Part shown: positions 15,664 to 24,258 of the stretch, in pieces
Layout of the letters: each line of letters starts with the position of its first letter
Position numbering within the stretch: position 1 is the first letter of the stretch
Assembly: GCF_000236805.1 (NCBI RefSeq)
Contig: NZ_AGFX01000029.1
Span: 62,001-126,000, forward strand
Source: Paenibacillus peoriae KCTC 3763
Lineage (GTDB): Bacteria; Bacillota; Bacilli; Paenibacillales; Paenibacillaceae
Direction of reading: 5' to 3'
Length of the DNA stretch: 64,000 bases
Position numbers and translations under genes: made by a program
Notes under the pieces: model-generated
The model's input: only the letters and a program-made list of their open reading frames with translations
Database searches by the model: none
What the model was told of the DNA's origin: nothing

Positions 15664-16345
15664 ATGAGGAATGAAAAGCCTCGTTCAGAAAATCAAAAAG
15701 CAGTCCCTTTTCTTGATCAGAAAGATCCGAAATCGTTTGTAGAAAACGGGAAACCAGTTCCGTAATTTCAAGTCCCAATTCATCATTCATCGTTTGTACA
15801 GCCATACCTAAAACTGTGCCGACGAACATGGTCATACCCATTTCCTTGCTTGGTGCTGTAAGGACAATCTGCTGAATCCAGGGGCCTGTTTTACCATCCA
15901 TTTTCTTCAAATATATGAACAGCAGTCCAATGATATGGGCACAGAAGTTAATTCTGGTACTGGCTTCTGAAATTTCCATCCAAATTTTACGTACAGCTTC
16001 GTTGAGACTCGTACTGCTCAAATGTTTGAGCAATTCGAAGATGCTATCAGCGTTTTTTTTCCAATCTACCAGATCCACTAGTTCATTCCGGGATTGACTG
16101 AACAAATCCGCTGCTTTATCCGTGGGTACAAATACAACCTGTGAACGTCCGGTAACCTTAGTATTTACCTCATAGCTGCGCGTAATAAAACCGAGCTTTT
16201 CAATTTCTTTCAGCATGTCGTAGGCCGTCCATTTGCTAACCCCTAATGATTTAGCCAAGGCTTCGTAATGAATAGGTAAATTCGTTTTTTGGTACAGTTC
16301 AACTAATGTATGCAAAAACTGCAGTCGGCGTTTAGTAAGTGACAT
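15662..16345 (-). CDS. Winged-helix transcriptional regulator divergent from fabH
   Basis: The Met at 16345 is preferred: the coding pattern starts there (MSLTKRRLQFLHTLVELY) and GGGAGG is upstream, if a little far. Residues about 1-60 form a winged helix-turn-helix of LexA/DtxR style (PIHYEALAKSLGVSKWTAYD). The remaining 165 residues are mostly helical and may be a ligand or dimer domain (WIQQIVLTAPSKEMGMTMF). It may control the divergent fabH, 240 bases away, but no operator was identified. The family is not recognised more closely. Confidence 0.75.
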   Translation of the reverse strand: MSLTKRRLQFLHTLVELYQKTNLPIHYEALAKSLGVSKWTAYDMLKEIEKLGFITRSYEVNTKVTGRSQVVFVPTDKAADLFSQSRNELVDLVDWKKNADSIFELLKHLSSTSLNEAVRKIWMEISEASTRINFCAHIIGLLFIYLKKMDGKTGPWIQQIVLTAPSKEMGMTMFVGTVLGMAVQTMNDELGLEITELVSRFLQTISDLSDQEKGLLFDFLNEAFHSS

Positions 16346-16593
16346 GATAGCGTTGTAACCTCCCTGTGTATCTTGTTCTGCCAATCCGTTCTTGGGTTTT
16401 TTGTGTCTTACATGATAGCACTGAATACCTGTATAAGCAAGCCACTGGATTTTTCCTGATTCCTGCACAGCGGGCTGCTCTTTTACATATTTCCTTTTTA
16501 ATCGGGCTGTGTTATATTTTTATTCATATTGTTTTTTGGTTTTTTTGGTCTTTGAGGTTTTCTGTGTGATTATTTTATTGGAGGGAAATGTTT

Positions 16594-17544
16594 ATGCAAT
16601 CAGCTCTCAACCCGAACGGGGTTACTATTACAGGCACAGGATTTTACGTCCCAACATCTCTATTGACCAATTTGGATTTAGCCGCGTCCCTAGATACATC
16701 CGATGAATGGATTAGCCAGCGAACAGGCATCCGTCAGCGATATATTGCGGAAACATCCACAGAAACCTCTGACCTGGCCGTCATGGCTGCAACCGATGCT
16801 TTGCACCGTGCCCAGTTATCGCCGGAAGATGTAGATCTTATTGTAGTGGCAACTTCCACTCCTGACTATGCTTTTCCCTCCACGGCCATGCTGGTCAAGC
16901 AAAAGCTCGGAAGTCGCGCACCTGCATTTGATCTGTCCGCAGCCTGTTCCGGTTTTGTGTATGCCCTCTCGATCAGCAGTGATTTGATAAAATCGGGCGC
17001 TTACCACAACGTTCTAGTGATTGGTGCGGACAAGTTCTCCAAAATCATGGATTGGCAGGACCGTAATACCGCCGTTTTGTTTGGGGATGGTGCAGGAGCT
17101 GTCGTCCTTCAATCTCGCCCCGGAGCTTCTTCGTCATTCTCCTTGCTGGGCTCGGAAGAACGTGGAGCAGACACACTGATCTCCCCCGTCACAGGGCCTA
17201 TTACGATGCATGGACGAGAGGTTTTCAAGTTCGGGGTACGCATTCTGGAATCGATGCTGACCAAGGTGATGGGGGAATTGGAATTAAGCCTGGAGGATAT
17301 CGCTTTGATTATTCCGCACCAAGCCAATGTTCGGATCATTGAGCATGCCGCAGACAAGATGAATATTCCAATGGATAAGTTCTTTATGAATATCGAAACC
17401 TACGGAAATACGTCAGCGGCTTCTATTCCCATTGCGCTCGCGGAAGCTGTGGAACAACAACGAATCCAGGCTGGGGATATTGTGGTTCTGGCTGGTTTTG
17501 GCGCTGGATTAGCCTGGGGCGTTCAAGTCATTCAGCTCGGATGA
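16594..17544 (+). CDS. fabH: Beta-ketoacyl-ACP synthase III
   Basis: The second ATG (16594) is better spaced from GGAGGG than the one at 16588. The product of about 316 residues has the FabH triad: Cys near 118 (SAACSGF), His in IPHQAN and Asn in YGNTSAAS, plus the terminal glycine loop GFGAGLAWG. It condenses an acyl-CoA primer with malonyl-ACP to start fatty-acid synthesis; in Bacillales it selects branched primers. It stands alone, away from other fab genes, so it may be a second copy or serve a special lipid. Confidence 0.93.
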   Translation: MQSALNPNGVTITGTGFYVPTSLLTNLDLAASLDTSDEWISQRTGIRQRYIAETSTETSDLAVMAATDALHRAQLSPEDVDLIVVATSTPDYAFPSTAMLVKQKLGSRAPAFDLSAACSGFVYALSISSDLIKSGAYHNVLVIGADKFSKIMDWQDRNTAVLFGDGAGAVVLQSRPGASSSFSLLGSEERGADTLISPVTGPITMHGREVFKFGVRILESMLTKVMGELELSLEDIALIIPHQANVRIIEHAADKMNIPMDKFFMNIETYGNTSAASIPIALAEAVEQQRIQAGDIVVLAGFGAGLAWGVQVIQLG

Positions 17545-17561
17545 AATATGCTATTCTACAA

Positions 17562-17636
17562 AAAAAGCCTTGTCCCGTATCTATGAACCTTCTCTTTATG
17601 GAGATGGAGCATGAGTAACGAGCTGAGGCTTTTTTT
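17562..17636 (+). terminator. Probable fabH terminator
   Basis: AAAAGCCT and AGGCTTTTTT pair around a long loop of about 50 bases, and a T-run follows. A weak, long-looped hairpin. Confidence 0.45.
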
Positions 17637-17767
17637 ACATATAAACTGATAAAATGCTACAGACATATACTCAGAATCTGAGGAGTTCACCTTCACCCGA
17701 TGTGGCGCATACATATAACCTAGAGACGTGTAATTGAAGCCATAGCCCCATAGCATATCAACGCTAT

Positions 17768-18604
17768 TCACGACGGGGGCATCAACGCGGTTTTTACCTG
17801 CTTCGTATAAGAGGGATAGCCGCCCGTATGCTGGAGCATCTCGATTTCACGTAAAATACGCGGCAAGTCAGCGATCGAGTTCATGACGATATGAGCTCCT
17901 GCCCTTTTTAATCCGTATATGCTCTGTCTGCGCCGTTCTTCTGTCACTCTGTCGTCCATTTCACGGCTGCCTGTCTGTGCTGCGCTTAGTGCGCTATCGT
18001 TATGGTTCAACACACCAATCGTCCAGACGCCGGCATTTCTTCCCTCTTGCATATCGGCTGCCGTATCTCCTACTTTCACAATATCGCTGAGCGGAAATAC
18101 CTGCAAACGATGTGCAATTTCATAGATCATCCACGGATAAGGACGTCCCTGCGACACTTCACAAGGGGCTACCACACAATCCAGCGTATAGGGTGACTGT
18201 GCAGGCGAGAAAATAGGCCCCAACATCTCCATCGAGCAGGCTGCAGTGGCACCTGACTGAATACGACGCTCCTGCAATTCATGCAGTGCCTTGTCTATAC
18301 CAATCGCGGGCTCGGCTCCTTGAATCAAGGAACGGAGAACCGGGACAAGCTCAACATAAATGCGCTCAATATCCGTTCTCCCGGGATGTGTACCGAAGCG
18401 CTCCAGCCATTTTTTTCGAACCTCTGAGAGTCCCAGCACATTGGCAATATGGTCACGGATCGGCAGCCCTCGCCCATGAGATACCTGTTCTTCGGTTACT
18501 TGTACACCTTTCCATCTGAAAATATCGAGCATTCCCTGGATTAGCCCCCGTCCTCCGGGGTCCAACAATGTACTTTCGAGATTAAAAATAACCGCCTGTA
18601 TCAT
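17768..18604 (-). CDS. Phosphonatase-like HAD protein, probably catalytically dead
   Basis: The Met at 18604 follows GGCGGGGA and gives 278 residues. The fold matches phosphonoacetaldehyde hydrolase (PhnX): GLPIRDHI, GRPYPWMIYE and VGDTAADMQEGRNAGVWTIGV. The nucleophile motif reads VIFNLEST where PhnX has a FDWAGT-type motif, so the catalytic Asp is Asn (AAT). The Schiff-base Lys expected just before the RDHI-type motif is Ile. The STTGYT-type motif reads GATAACS. The acidic loop (GDTAAD) and substrate-loop Arg remain. The reading frame is intact, which suggests a retained non-catalytic role or a changed substrate rather than decay. Confidence 0.8.
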   Translation of the reverse strand: MIQAVIFNLESTLLDPGGRGLIQGMLDIFRWKGVQVTEEQVSHGRGLPIRDHIANVLGLSEVRKKWLERFGTHPGRTDIERIYVELVPVLRSLIQGAEPAIGIDKALHELQERRIQSGATAACSMEMLGPIFSPAQSPYTLDCVVAPCEVSQGRPYPWMIYEIAHRLQVFPLSDIVKVGDTAADMQEGRNAGVWTIGVLNHNDSALSAAQTGSREMDDRVTEERRRQSIYGLKRAGAHIVMNSIADLPRILREIEMLQHTGGYPSYTKQVKTALMPPS

Positions 18605-18770
18605 GCAATCCCCGCCTCTCCGTACCGCGGCTATCCGCAATCTTTATTGCTTAGGAACATGATACACAGCTAACGTAAACTGAAATGCCGTAAAGCGTAA
18701 GCGGATTGTAATAGAAATTAATTCCTTGACTGGTTGTAGATTACTGAGTGCCGTAAGGAGGAGTCGCAAC

Positions 18771-19265
18771 ATGAGACAGCCCTGGAATGAATTTAATTCC
18801 AAAATGCCTTGGCGGATGGAGCTTGGTTGTTATGCGCTGAACAAACTGGCCTGTGGAGGATTGGTCTTTGGCCTCTTATGGATGTATTGCTATCTGACAG
18901 AGGAAATAACGGGGATACCCGTAACGATAGCAGGCAACAGCGGTGAGCTGACCGCGCAATTATGGGCCTATGGCTTTGCCCTCCCGGCAGCTCTTGCCGC
19001 CGATGCGCTACGCGATTTTTTGCCCTGGCTGCGAAAGCCCGAGCAGTTCAGCCTGTACCTTGCCGCAGGATTCAGTATCTTTCTCCTGCTAGGGACTTTG
19101 ATGTCGCCTGCCGGAGCCGGCATTTTATGGAGCAACGGCATAGCTGGTGCAGCCATCACACTGCTGTACTATGGGGGAAGGCACTGGCTGAACCGTGGGT
19201 ATGGAGTACAGATCATGCTGGCCTTCCTCCTGCCGCTGCTGCTATGGCCTATAGGGCTTCAATGA
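18771..19265 (+). CDS. Membrane protein of unknown function
   Basis: The ATG at 18771 follows AAGGAGGAGTCGCAAC. The 164-residue product has a short polar N-terminus and about five membrane helices (near 20-38, 60-78, 95-110, 115-132, 140-158). No motif is recognised. The end overlaps the convergent nnr gene by 17 bases. Divergent from the HAD gene. Confidence 0.75.
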   Translation: MRQPWNEFNSKMPWRMELGCYALNKLACGGLVFGLLWMYCYLTEEITGIPVTIAGNSGELTAQLWAYGFALPAALAADALRDFLPWLRKPEQFSLYLAAGFSIFLLLGTLMSPAGAGILWSNGIAGAAITLLYYGGRHWLNRGYGVQIMLAFLLPLLLWPIGLQ

Positions 19266-20961
19266 TGTCACCAGCCACCACTGCGGTGGAATGCTGGCGT
19301 TGACGCGCGGCTGTTTCTCCAGCTACGCCATGCAGGTACACGCCAAAGGCCGCTGCCTGCGAAGCGTTCAAGCCTTGCGCCAGCAGGCCCGCGATCATGC
19401 CTGTCAGTACATCGCCCGCGCCGCCTGTCGCCATCCCGGCATGACCTGTCGTATTGACGTAGGCCGTTCCGTCAGGGCACGCGATGACGGTACGCGCTCC
19501 CTTAAGCACCAGCGTAACCCCGCGTGTCCGGGCATACTGGCGGGCATGGGTGATGCGGTCACGCTGCACCTCTGCCGTCGATATCCCCAGCAGACGAGCC
19601 ATTTCGCCGGGGTGCGGCGTCAGCACGACCGCCGCGCTTCTCGGCTTCCAGACATCCAGCTCAGGTCCGGCAGAGGCGAGGATGTTCAGGGCGTCCGCAT
19701 CAAGCACGAGCGGACCATCGTACTCCTCCCACAGGCGGTGCAGCCAGCCGGTGTCCCCGGTGAAGCGGCCGAGACCGGGACCGACGGCCAGCACATCGCG
19801 CTTCTGCGCGAGCTGCAGCAGCTCCTCCGCAGAGTCGGCGTTCCATTCGCCGTCTCTACCTGTTGCTGCGGCAGCCAGCATCAGCTCCGGCGCGGCACCG
19901 ATCACGTGCGGCAGCAGCGCTTCGGGCACGGCCCACGTCACAAGGCCGCTGCCGATCCGCAGGGCGGCACGTGCGGCCAGCAAGCCCGCGCCGCTCATGC
20001 GCAGGCTTCCGCCCGCGACGAGAACGTGGCCGTAGGTGCCCTTGTGCCCGTCCGGCACGCGACTGCGGCTTACGTCCACGTTCAGCGCTTCGCGCAGCGT
20101 GTCGCGGGTCAGGAGGCGCAGCTGCACGCCGCATTCGCGGGCAAGCCCGGGCGGAATGCCGATGTAGCGTACCACCACATCGCCTGCGGCCTCGGCGCCC
20201 GGGTATTGGACGAGCCCACGCTTCAGATAGGCGAGGCATACGGTGACACGCGCACGAATGCACAGCTCGTGCAGCGCACCTGTGTCGGCATCGAGGCCGC
20301 TAGGCACGTCTACCGACACGAGCGGCGCGCCGCTGGCATTGGCCTCGCGGATCAGCGAGGCATAGGGCTCGCGCGACGGGCCCTGTGTGCCCGTGCCCAG
20401 CAGGGCATCGACGATGCCTGAGGCGCCGCGCAGGTCGAGGGCATCCCGGCCGTAGACGATGACCGGGATGCCCAGAGCCGCGATGACATCGCGCTGCGCA
20501 GCCGCCTCACCGCGCAGCGTATCCGGTGAGTCGGCGTAGACAACGGTGACGAGCAGCCCTGCATCGGTCAAATGGCGGGCTGCCACCAGTCCGTCGCCCC
20601 CGTTGTTGCCTTTGCCTACGAGGATATACCAATGCTCCCGTTGCCATACCGCATGGCGCCCGTGACCCCACGGCTCCCCCCAGATGCCCCCGCTAGGGTC
20701 CGGCAGCTCGCCCGGTCCTGTCTGAGCGACTTTTGCTATCGCCTGTCCCCTGAACACATCAGCATCATCAGCACCGCAGATTGGATTGGTATTGCCTCCC
20801 GAGCTCCCATTGCTCAATCTGTGTCTCCCCACACAAAGCTTCATTACCTCGTCGGCTACCGCGCGTCCGGCGTTTTCCATCAACGTGAGGGCCGGGATAC
20901 CCAGCTTGTCAATCGTATACCGATCCAGTTGCCGCATTTCATCGGCGGTCACCATGTACAT
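19249..20961 (-). CDS. nnr: Bifunctional NAD(P)HX epimerase/dehydratase
   Basis: The Met at 20961 follows GGGAGGGG at proper spacing (570 residues). The N-terminal YjeF_N epimerase part shows MVTADEMRQLD, LMENAGRAVA, VGKGNNGGDG and SVDVPSGLDADTG. The C-terminal dehydratase part shows GTYGHVLVAGGS, VLTPHPGEM, LKGARTVI and GHAGMATGGAGDVLTG. The enzyme repairs hydrated NADH and NADPH using ADP or ATP. Odd: about 65 extra residues, rich in Gly, Asp and Pro, lie between ADEVMKL and the ILVGKGNNGG loop, which normally follow closely. The DNA is clearly more GC-rich than its neighbours. Confidence 0.92.
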   Translation of the reverse strand: MYMVTADEMRQLDRYTIDKLGIPALTLMENAGRAVADEVMKLCVGRHRLSNGSSGGNTNPICGADDADVFRGQAIAKVAQTGPGELPDPSGGIWGEPWGHGRHAVWQREHWYILVGKGNNGGDGLVAARHLTDAGLLVTVVYADSPDTLRGEAAAQRDVIAALGIPVIVYGRDALDLRGASGIVDALLGTGTQGPSREPYASLIREANASGAPLVSVDVPSGLDADTGALHELCIRARVTVCLAYLKRGLVQYPGAEAAGDVVVRYIGIPPGLARECGVQLRLLTRDTLREALNVDVSRSRVPDGHKGTYGHVLVAGGSLRMSGAGLLAARAALRIGSGLVTWAVPEALLPHVIGAAPELMLAAAATGRDGEWNADSAEELLQLAQKRDVLAVGPGLGRFTGDTGWLHRLWEEYDGPLVLDADALNILASAGPELDVWKPRSAAVVLTPHPGEMARLLGISTAEVQRDRITHARQYARTRGVTLVLKGARTVIACPDGTAYVNTTGHAGMATGGAGDVLTGMIAGLLAQGLNASQAAAFGVYLHGVAGETAARQRQHSTAVVAGDIIEAL

Positions 20962-20995
20962 ACTTTTTCCCCTCCCGTATTGAAGCACCTAGTGC

Positions 20996-21628
20996 TTAGT
21001 ATCCAACCGTAAAACGGGAATTGACAAACTCCCCTTCCACCAGCTCATCAATCAGGGCTACCGCATAATCCTCTACCGAGATACGGCTGTGACCCAGCTC
21101 GTCGACCACCAAATGATCCAGGCCAATGCGGAAATGTCCCGTACGCTTCCCCGGTTCAATAATTGCGGCAGGACTGCAATATGTCCAATCCACATCGGCA
21201 GCGCGATACAGCTCGAGTGCCTCAGCATGTGCAGCCGCGAGTGGCTTGACTTCCTCAGGGAACTCGGCGGTATCCATCAGGCGTTCACCGTTTTCTGTTA
21301 GCAGGCTTCCGGCTCCGCCAACCACAAGTATGCGCTCCGCACCGGAACGCCGTGTGCCTTCCAATAAAGACCGGGTTGCCTCAAGCAATTCTTCCTCCGC
21401 TCCAAATGTGGGACCGTAGGCGCTAATGATAGCATCATGCCCTTTTGCCACCTCTGTAACTGAATTTGGATTTAGAATGTCCGCTTGAACGACCGCCAAA
21501 TATTCGCTTTGCTCCGTCACCCGCTGCGGATCACGTACCGCCGCCGTTACCTCATACTTGCGCTTGATCGCTTCCTTCACTAACGCCTGACCAATCGTTC
21601 CTGTTGCTCCGAAAATAACAACTTTCAT
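20996..21628 (-). CDS. NAD(P)-binding atypical short-chain dehydrogenase
   Basis: A 210-residue Rossmann protein starting VVIFGATGTIGQALVKEAI (GxTGxIG dinucleotide motif). It continues with AVRDPQRV, a short HDAIISAYG strand and VVGGAGSLL, as in the NAD(P)H-binding/NmrA-like group (YwnB-type). The substrate is unknown. The gene is 34 bases upstream of nnr on the same strand and may share its transcript. Confidence 0.85.
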   Translation of the reverse strand: MKVVIFGATGTIGQALVKEAIKRKYEVTAAVRDPQRVTEQSEYLAVVQADILNPNSVTEVAKGHDAIISAYGPTFGAEEELLEATRSLLEGTRRSGAERILVVGGAGSLLTENGERLMDTAEFPEEVKPLAAAHAEALELYRAADVDWTYCSPAAIIEPGKRTGHFRIGLDHLVVDELGHSRISVEDYAVALIDELVEGEFVNSRFTVGY

Positions 21629-21685
21629 ATGAACTTGCCCTCTTCCTGTAATTTACTTATTATTCGTATTTCGCAAAATTTGATT

Positions 21686-21873
21686 TCAGTTACCTAAATC
21701 AATTCCTTGTCCAAGCCGCAGTGTCACGGCAAACAAGCTGTTCGGAAGGCCCTTGGCTGCAGCTTCATCCGTAATTTGCGTCAAACCAGCTTCCTTGCGT
21801 AGCGCTCGATACTCCTGGGCGAGGGAATGGCATATTCCACGCGAAGCTGTCCGTACGGTTGATTCGATGTCAT
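21686..21873 (-). pseudogene. N-terminal remnant of a GNAT acetyltransferase
   Basis: After a ribosome site (GGGAGAGGGG) and ATG, the frame reads MTSNQPYGQLRVEYAIPS. With one base restored near 21820 it continues EYRALRKEAGLTQITDE and AAAKGLPNSLFAVTLRLG before a stop. The LRKEAGL..AAAKGLPNSLFAV pattern is the first third of a GNAT N-acetyltransferase. The acetyl-CoA binding part is missing, so this is a frameshifted and truncated remnant. Confidence 0.65.
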
Positions 21874-22016
21874 GCTGAATCCCCTCTCCCTGCTTTTAAT
21901 CTTGTCTATTTTACCAAAAAATACTTTATATATCTTGGTCAGACACAGACAGCCCTTGAAATGCCTGTGCGGTCTGTGCAATAGTGTAGGAAGAACAATG
22001 GAAGGAGGGATTGCGG

Positions 22017-22976
22017 GTGTCCCCGACGGACTTCGCGGCCTTAGCCGCATATATCTCACCCGGTCTGATTGCCTTACTGCTGGCGTTGTTCTTGCTGGTA
22101 TGGCTGTACGTTCACAGTGCAACCCAGCTTCGAAATTCTCGTCAGCAGCGACTGAATGAATTGCAGGAGTCCCTGCGCATCTACGGGCGATTAGCAGGCT
22201 GCCTCCAAAGCGCTGCCCTGGACGGCAGCAACGAAAAGCAGCAATACCCGAACCGTCTGATTCATGCTCTTCAGGAGGCGAAGGCTGCTCCCTATTTGAC
22301 TCCTCACTTGCAAGAGCAGGTGCAGGCATCCCTTCGAGAATGCGATGCTTTCCGCAGGGAATTGCTTCTCAAATCCCTGGAACGCGAAATGAACAAATTG
22401 ATCGAGGAACGACGGCTTGTCTTGCTGGAGTCACATGCTCCTGGCTGGGGGACAGCTTTATGGAAGCTGCTTCGTCCGGCAGCCGGCCCGTTGGCGCTGA
22501 CCGGGATGATCTGGCTGGTCTCAAGGCTGCTTGTGGAATTGGCATCGTCCAGCAATGTCGATAGCAGTCTGTCCAATACTATGCCATCTGCCTACTGGCT
22601 TATAGGATGTACATGGATGAGATTTGTATCCGGGTTGATCGCGCTGCTGTATGCATATCGTCTGATGACCCTACGCAGACAAAATGATCTGGACGTAACG
22701 GCTTCCCATTTTCCAACAAGCCTGTTGTCTATAGTGATTGCTGCTGTTGCTCTGTTTCAATGGATCGGACCGGAGGCTTCTCCTTACATACTCGCTGTGC
22801 AGCTTGTGCTGTTTTTGCTCGGCTTCCGGCTCACCCGAGGCCGCTCACGGAGTGATCGCCCTTATGTCGGTCATCCCGGTCTGATGAAAGCTGATTCACC
22901 TCAGCAAGGGGGACATGTGGCAGACAAAAGTAGAACGTCTGACTCATCTTTGACAGAAGAACATACCCGATATTAA
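22017..22976 (+). CDS. Membrane protein with long cytoplasmic helical region, unknown function
   Basis: The GTG at 22017 sits 9 bases after GGAGG; the TTG at 22011 is too close. One membrane helix at about 12-33 is followed by a charged helical, possibly coiled-coil, region (about 38-140). Three or four helices follow at about 155-265, and a polar tail ends the 319 residues. No family is recognised. A terminator follows at 22999. Confidence 0.75.
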   Translation: MSPTDFAALAAYISPGLIALLLALFLLVWLYVHSATQLRNSRQQRLNELQESLRIYGRLAGCLQSAALDGSNEKQQYPNRLIHALQEAKAAPYLTPHLQEQVQASLRECDAFRRELLLKSLEREMNKLIEERRLVLLESHAPGWGTALWKLLRPAAGPLALTGMIWLVSRLLVELASSSNVDSSLSNTMPSAYWLIGCTWMRFVSGLIALLYAYRLMTLRRQNDLDVTASHFPTSLLSIVIAAVALFQWIGPEASPYILAVQLVLFLLGFRLTRGRSRSDRPYVGHPGLMKADSPQQGGHVADKSRTSDSSLTEEHTRY

Positions 22977-22998
22977 CCCTCAAACCACATACCACCAT

Positions 22999-23055
22999 CA
23001 GGACATCCCAACAATCAGTAATCAGCGAATGGCTTTAGGGGTGTCCTGTTTTTTG
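22999..23055 (+). terminator. Terminator after the membrane protein gene
   Basis: CAGGACATCCC pairs with GGGGTGTCCTG and is followed by six T; the loop is about 28 bases. Confidence 0.75.
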
Positions 23056-23217
23056 AACAATTTTGAGCTTTTTGAGGGGTTAGGCTTGTGTCAGCAATCA
23101 AGGAAAGGGTATATTGTTTATATAAATGTAAATCATATCGTTTTTTATGTATGAATATTGAAAAAAACATATATGTTAAACTACCATCAATTGATGTGCG
23201 TTAGAATTGGAGGAACT

Positions 23218-24174
23218 ATGCAACTGGACATTTCTGAAAAATCACTTCCCGTATATGAAGCGCTGGCCAGTGAGGTTCGGCTGAATATGATTGTTCTGCT
23301 TGCGGAAAAGCCTATGAATATACGTGAGTTGGCGGAAGCGCTGGGACTTAGCAGTGCGATCATGACCATGCATGTCAAAAAGCTGGAGAGAGCGTCCATT
23401 ATTTCGACTAAAATGCTGCCTGGACGTGGTGGAGTTCAGAAGGTGTGCTCGCTGGCTACGGACAAAATTGAGATCGCCATGCCACGCTATCAGCAGGATG
23501 TGCGGCAATTTCATCAGACGGAAATTTCCGTCGGACACTTTACGGATTTTGAAATTCAGCCGACCTGTGGATTGGCCACCGTCGAAAAAATCATCGGAGA
23601 ATTCGACGAGCCTCGTTCATTCCTGGACCCTGAGCGCTTCAATTCCAAAATCCTGTGGTTTAGCCAGGGATATATGGATTATAAGGTCCCCAATTTCCTG
23701 CTGTCCAGCCAAAAGGCCGAGGAACTGGAAATTTCGATGGAGCTATCGTCTGAGGCACCTTTTACCAATGATAATTGGCCGTCAGACATTACTTTTTTTC
23801 TGAATGATGTCAATCTGGGGACTTGGACCAGCCCAGGGGACTTCGGGGATAACCGCGGTAAATACACACCCGCATGGTGGCCAGACTTCATCAACCAATA
23901 CGGTCTGCTCAAAAGACTTCGCATTACGTCCGAGGGTACTTTTATGGACGGCAAGCAGATATCCGATGTGACTTTAAGCCAGGTGCTGATTGATCAGAAG
24001 CAATGGAAATTCCGTATTGCCATACTGGATGATGCCCAGCATATTGGAGGGGTAACCCTGTTCGGTACCGGATTCGGTAACTACAACCAGGATATACTGT
24101 TCCGCTTGTACTATAAACCTGCCGAAAACCACACAAAAACAGCAACGATTGAAGTCGAGGAGCCTGGCAAATAG
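23218..24174 (+). CDS. ArsR-family regulator with C-terminal sensor-like domain
   Basis: The ATG at 23218 follows TTGGAGGAAC. Residues 1-90 are an ArsR-type winged helix (LPVYEALASEVRLNMIVLL, MNIRELAEALGLSSAIMTMH). The remaining 230 or so residues are beta-rich with many Trp and Tyr (FLNDVNLGTWTSPGDFGD, TPAWWPDFINQYG). Long ArsR-like regulators of this build are common in Paenibacillus and usually sit by sugar-use genes; that link is not visible here. No metal-binding ELCVCDL motif is present. Confidence 0.85.
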   Translation: MQLDISEKSLPVYEALASEVRLNMIVLLAEKPMNIRELAEALGLSSAIMTMHVKKLERASIISTKMLPGRGGVQKVCSLATDKIEIAMPRYQQDVRQFHQTEISVGHFTDFEIQPTCGLATVEKIIGEFDEPRSFLDPERFNSKILWFSQGYMDYKVPNFLLSSQKAEELEISMELSSEAPFTNDNWPSDITFFLNDVNLGTWTSPGDFGDNRGKYTPAWWPDFINQYGLLKRLRITSEGTFMDGKQISDVTLSQVLIDQKQWKFRIAILDDAQHIGGVTLFGTGFGNYNQDILFRLYYKPAENHTKTATIEVEEPGK

Positions 24175-24198
24175 CTCTCCATCCGCTTCAGGACCTGA

Positions 24199-24248
24199 AA
24201 CACGGCGTTTTGCCCATGCCTTTCATGGAAGCAAAGCGCCGTGTTTTC
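24199..24248 (+). terminator. Convergent terminator between ArsR-type gene and lactonase
   Basis: ACACGGCG and CGCCGTGT form the outer stem, with AAA and TTTT flanks usable in both directions. Confidence 0.8.
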
Positions 24249-24258
24249 CTATGCTCGG

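Noticed and set aside
17556-17771. 71-codon minus-strand frame overlapping the HAD stop (GTGA)
   Set aside because: Overlap suggests coupling, but no ribosome site or family; it lies over the fabH terminator.
19291-20421. 376-codon plus-strand open frame opposite nnr
   Set aside because: A GC-rich shadow: the opposite strand encodes all Nnr motifs; composition is Arg/Ala/His-rich without a recognisable domain.
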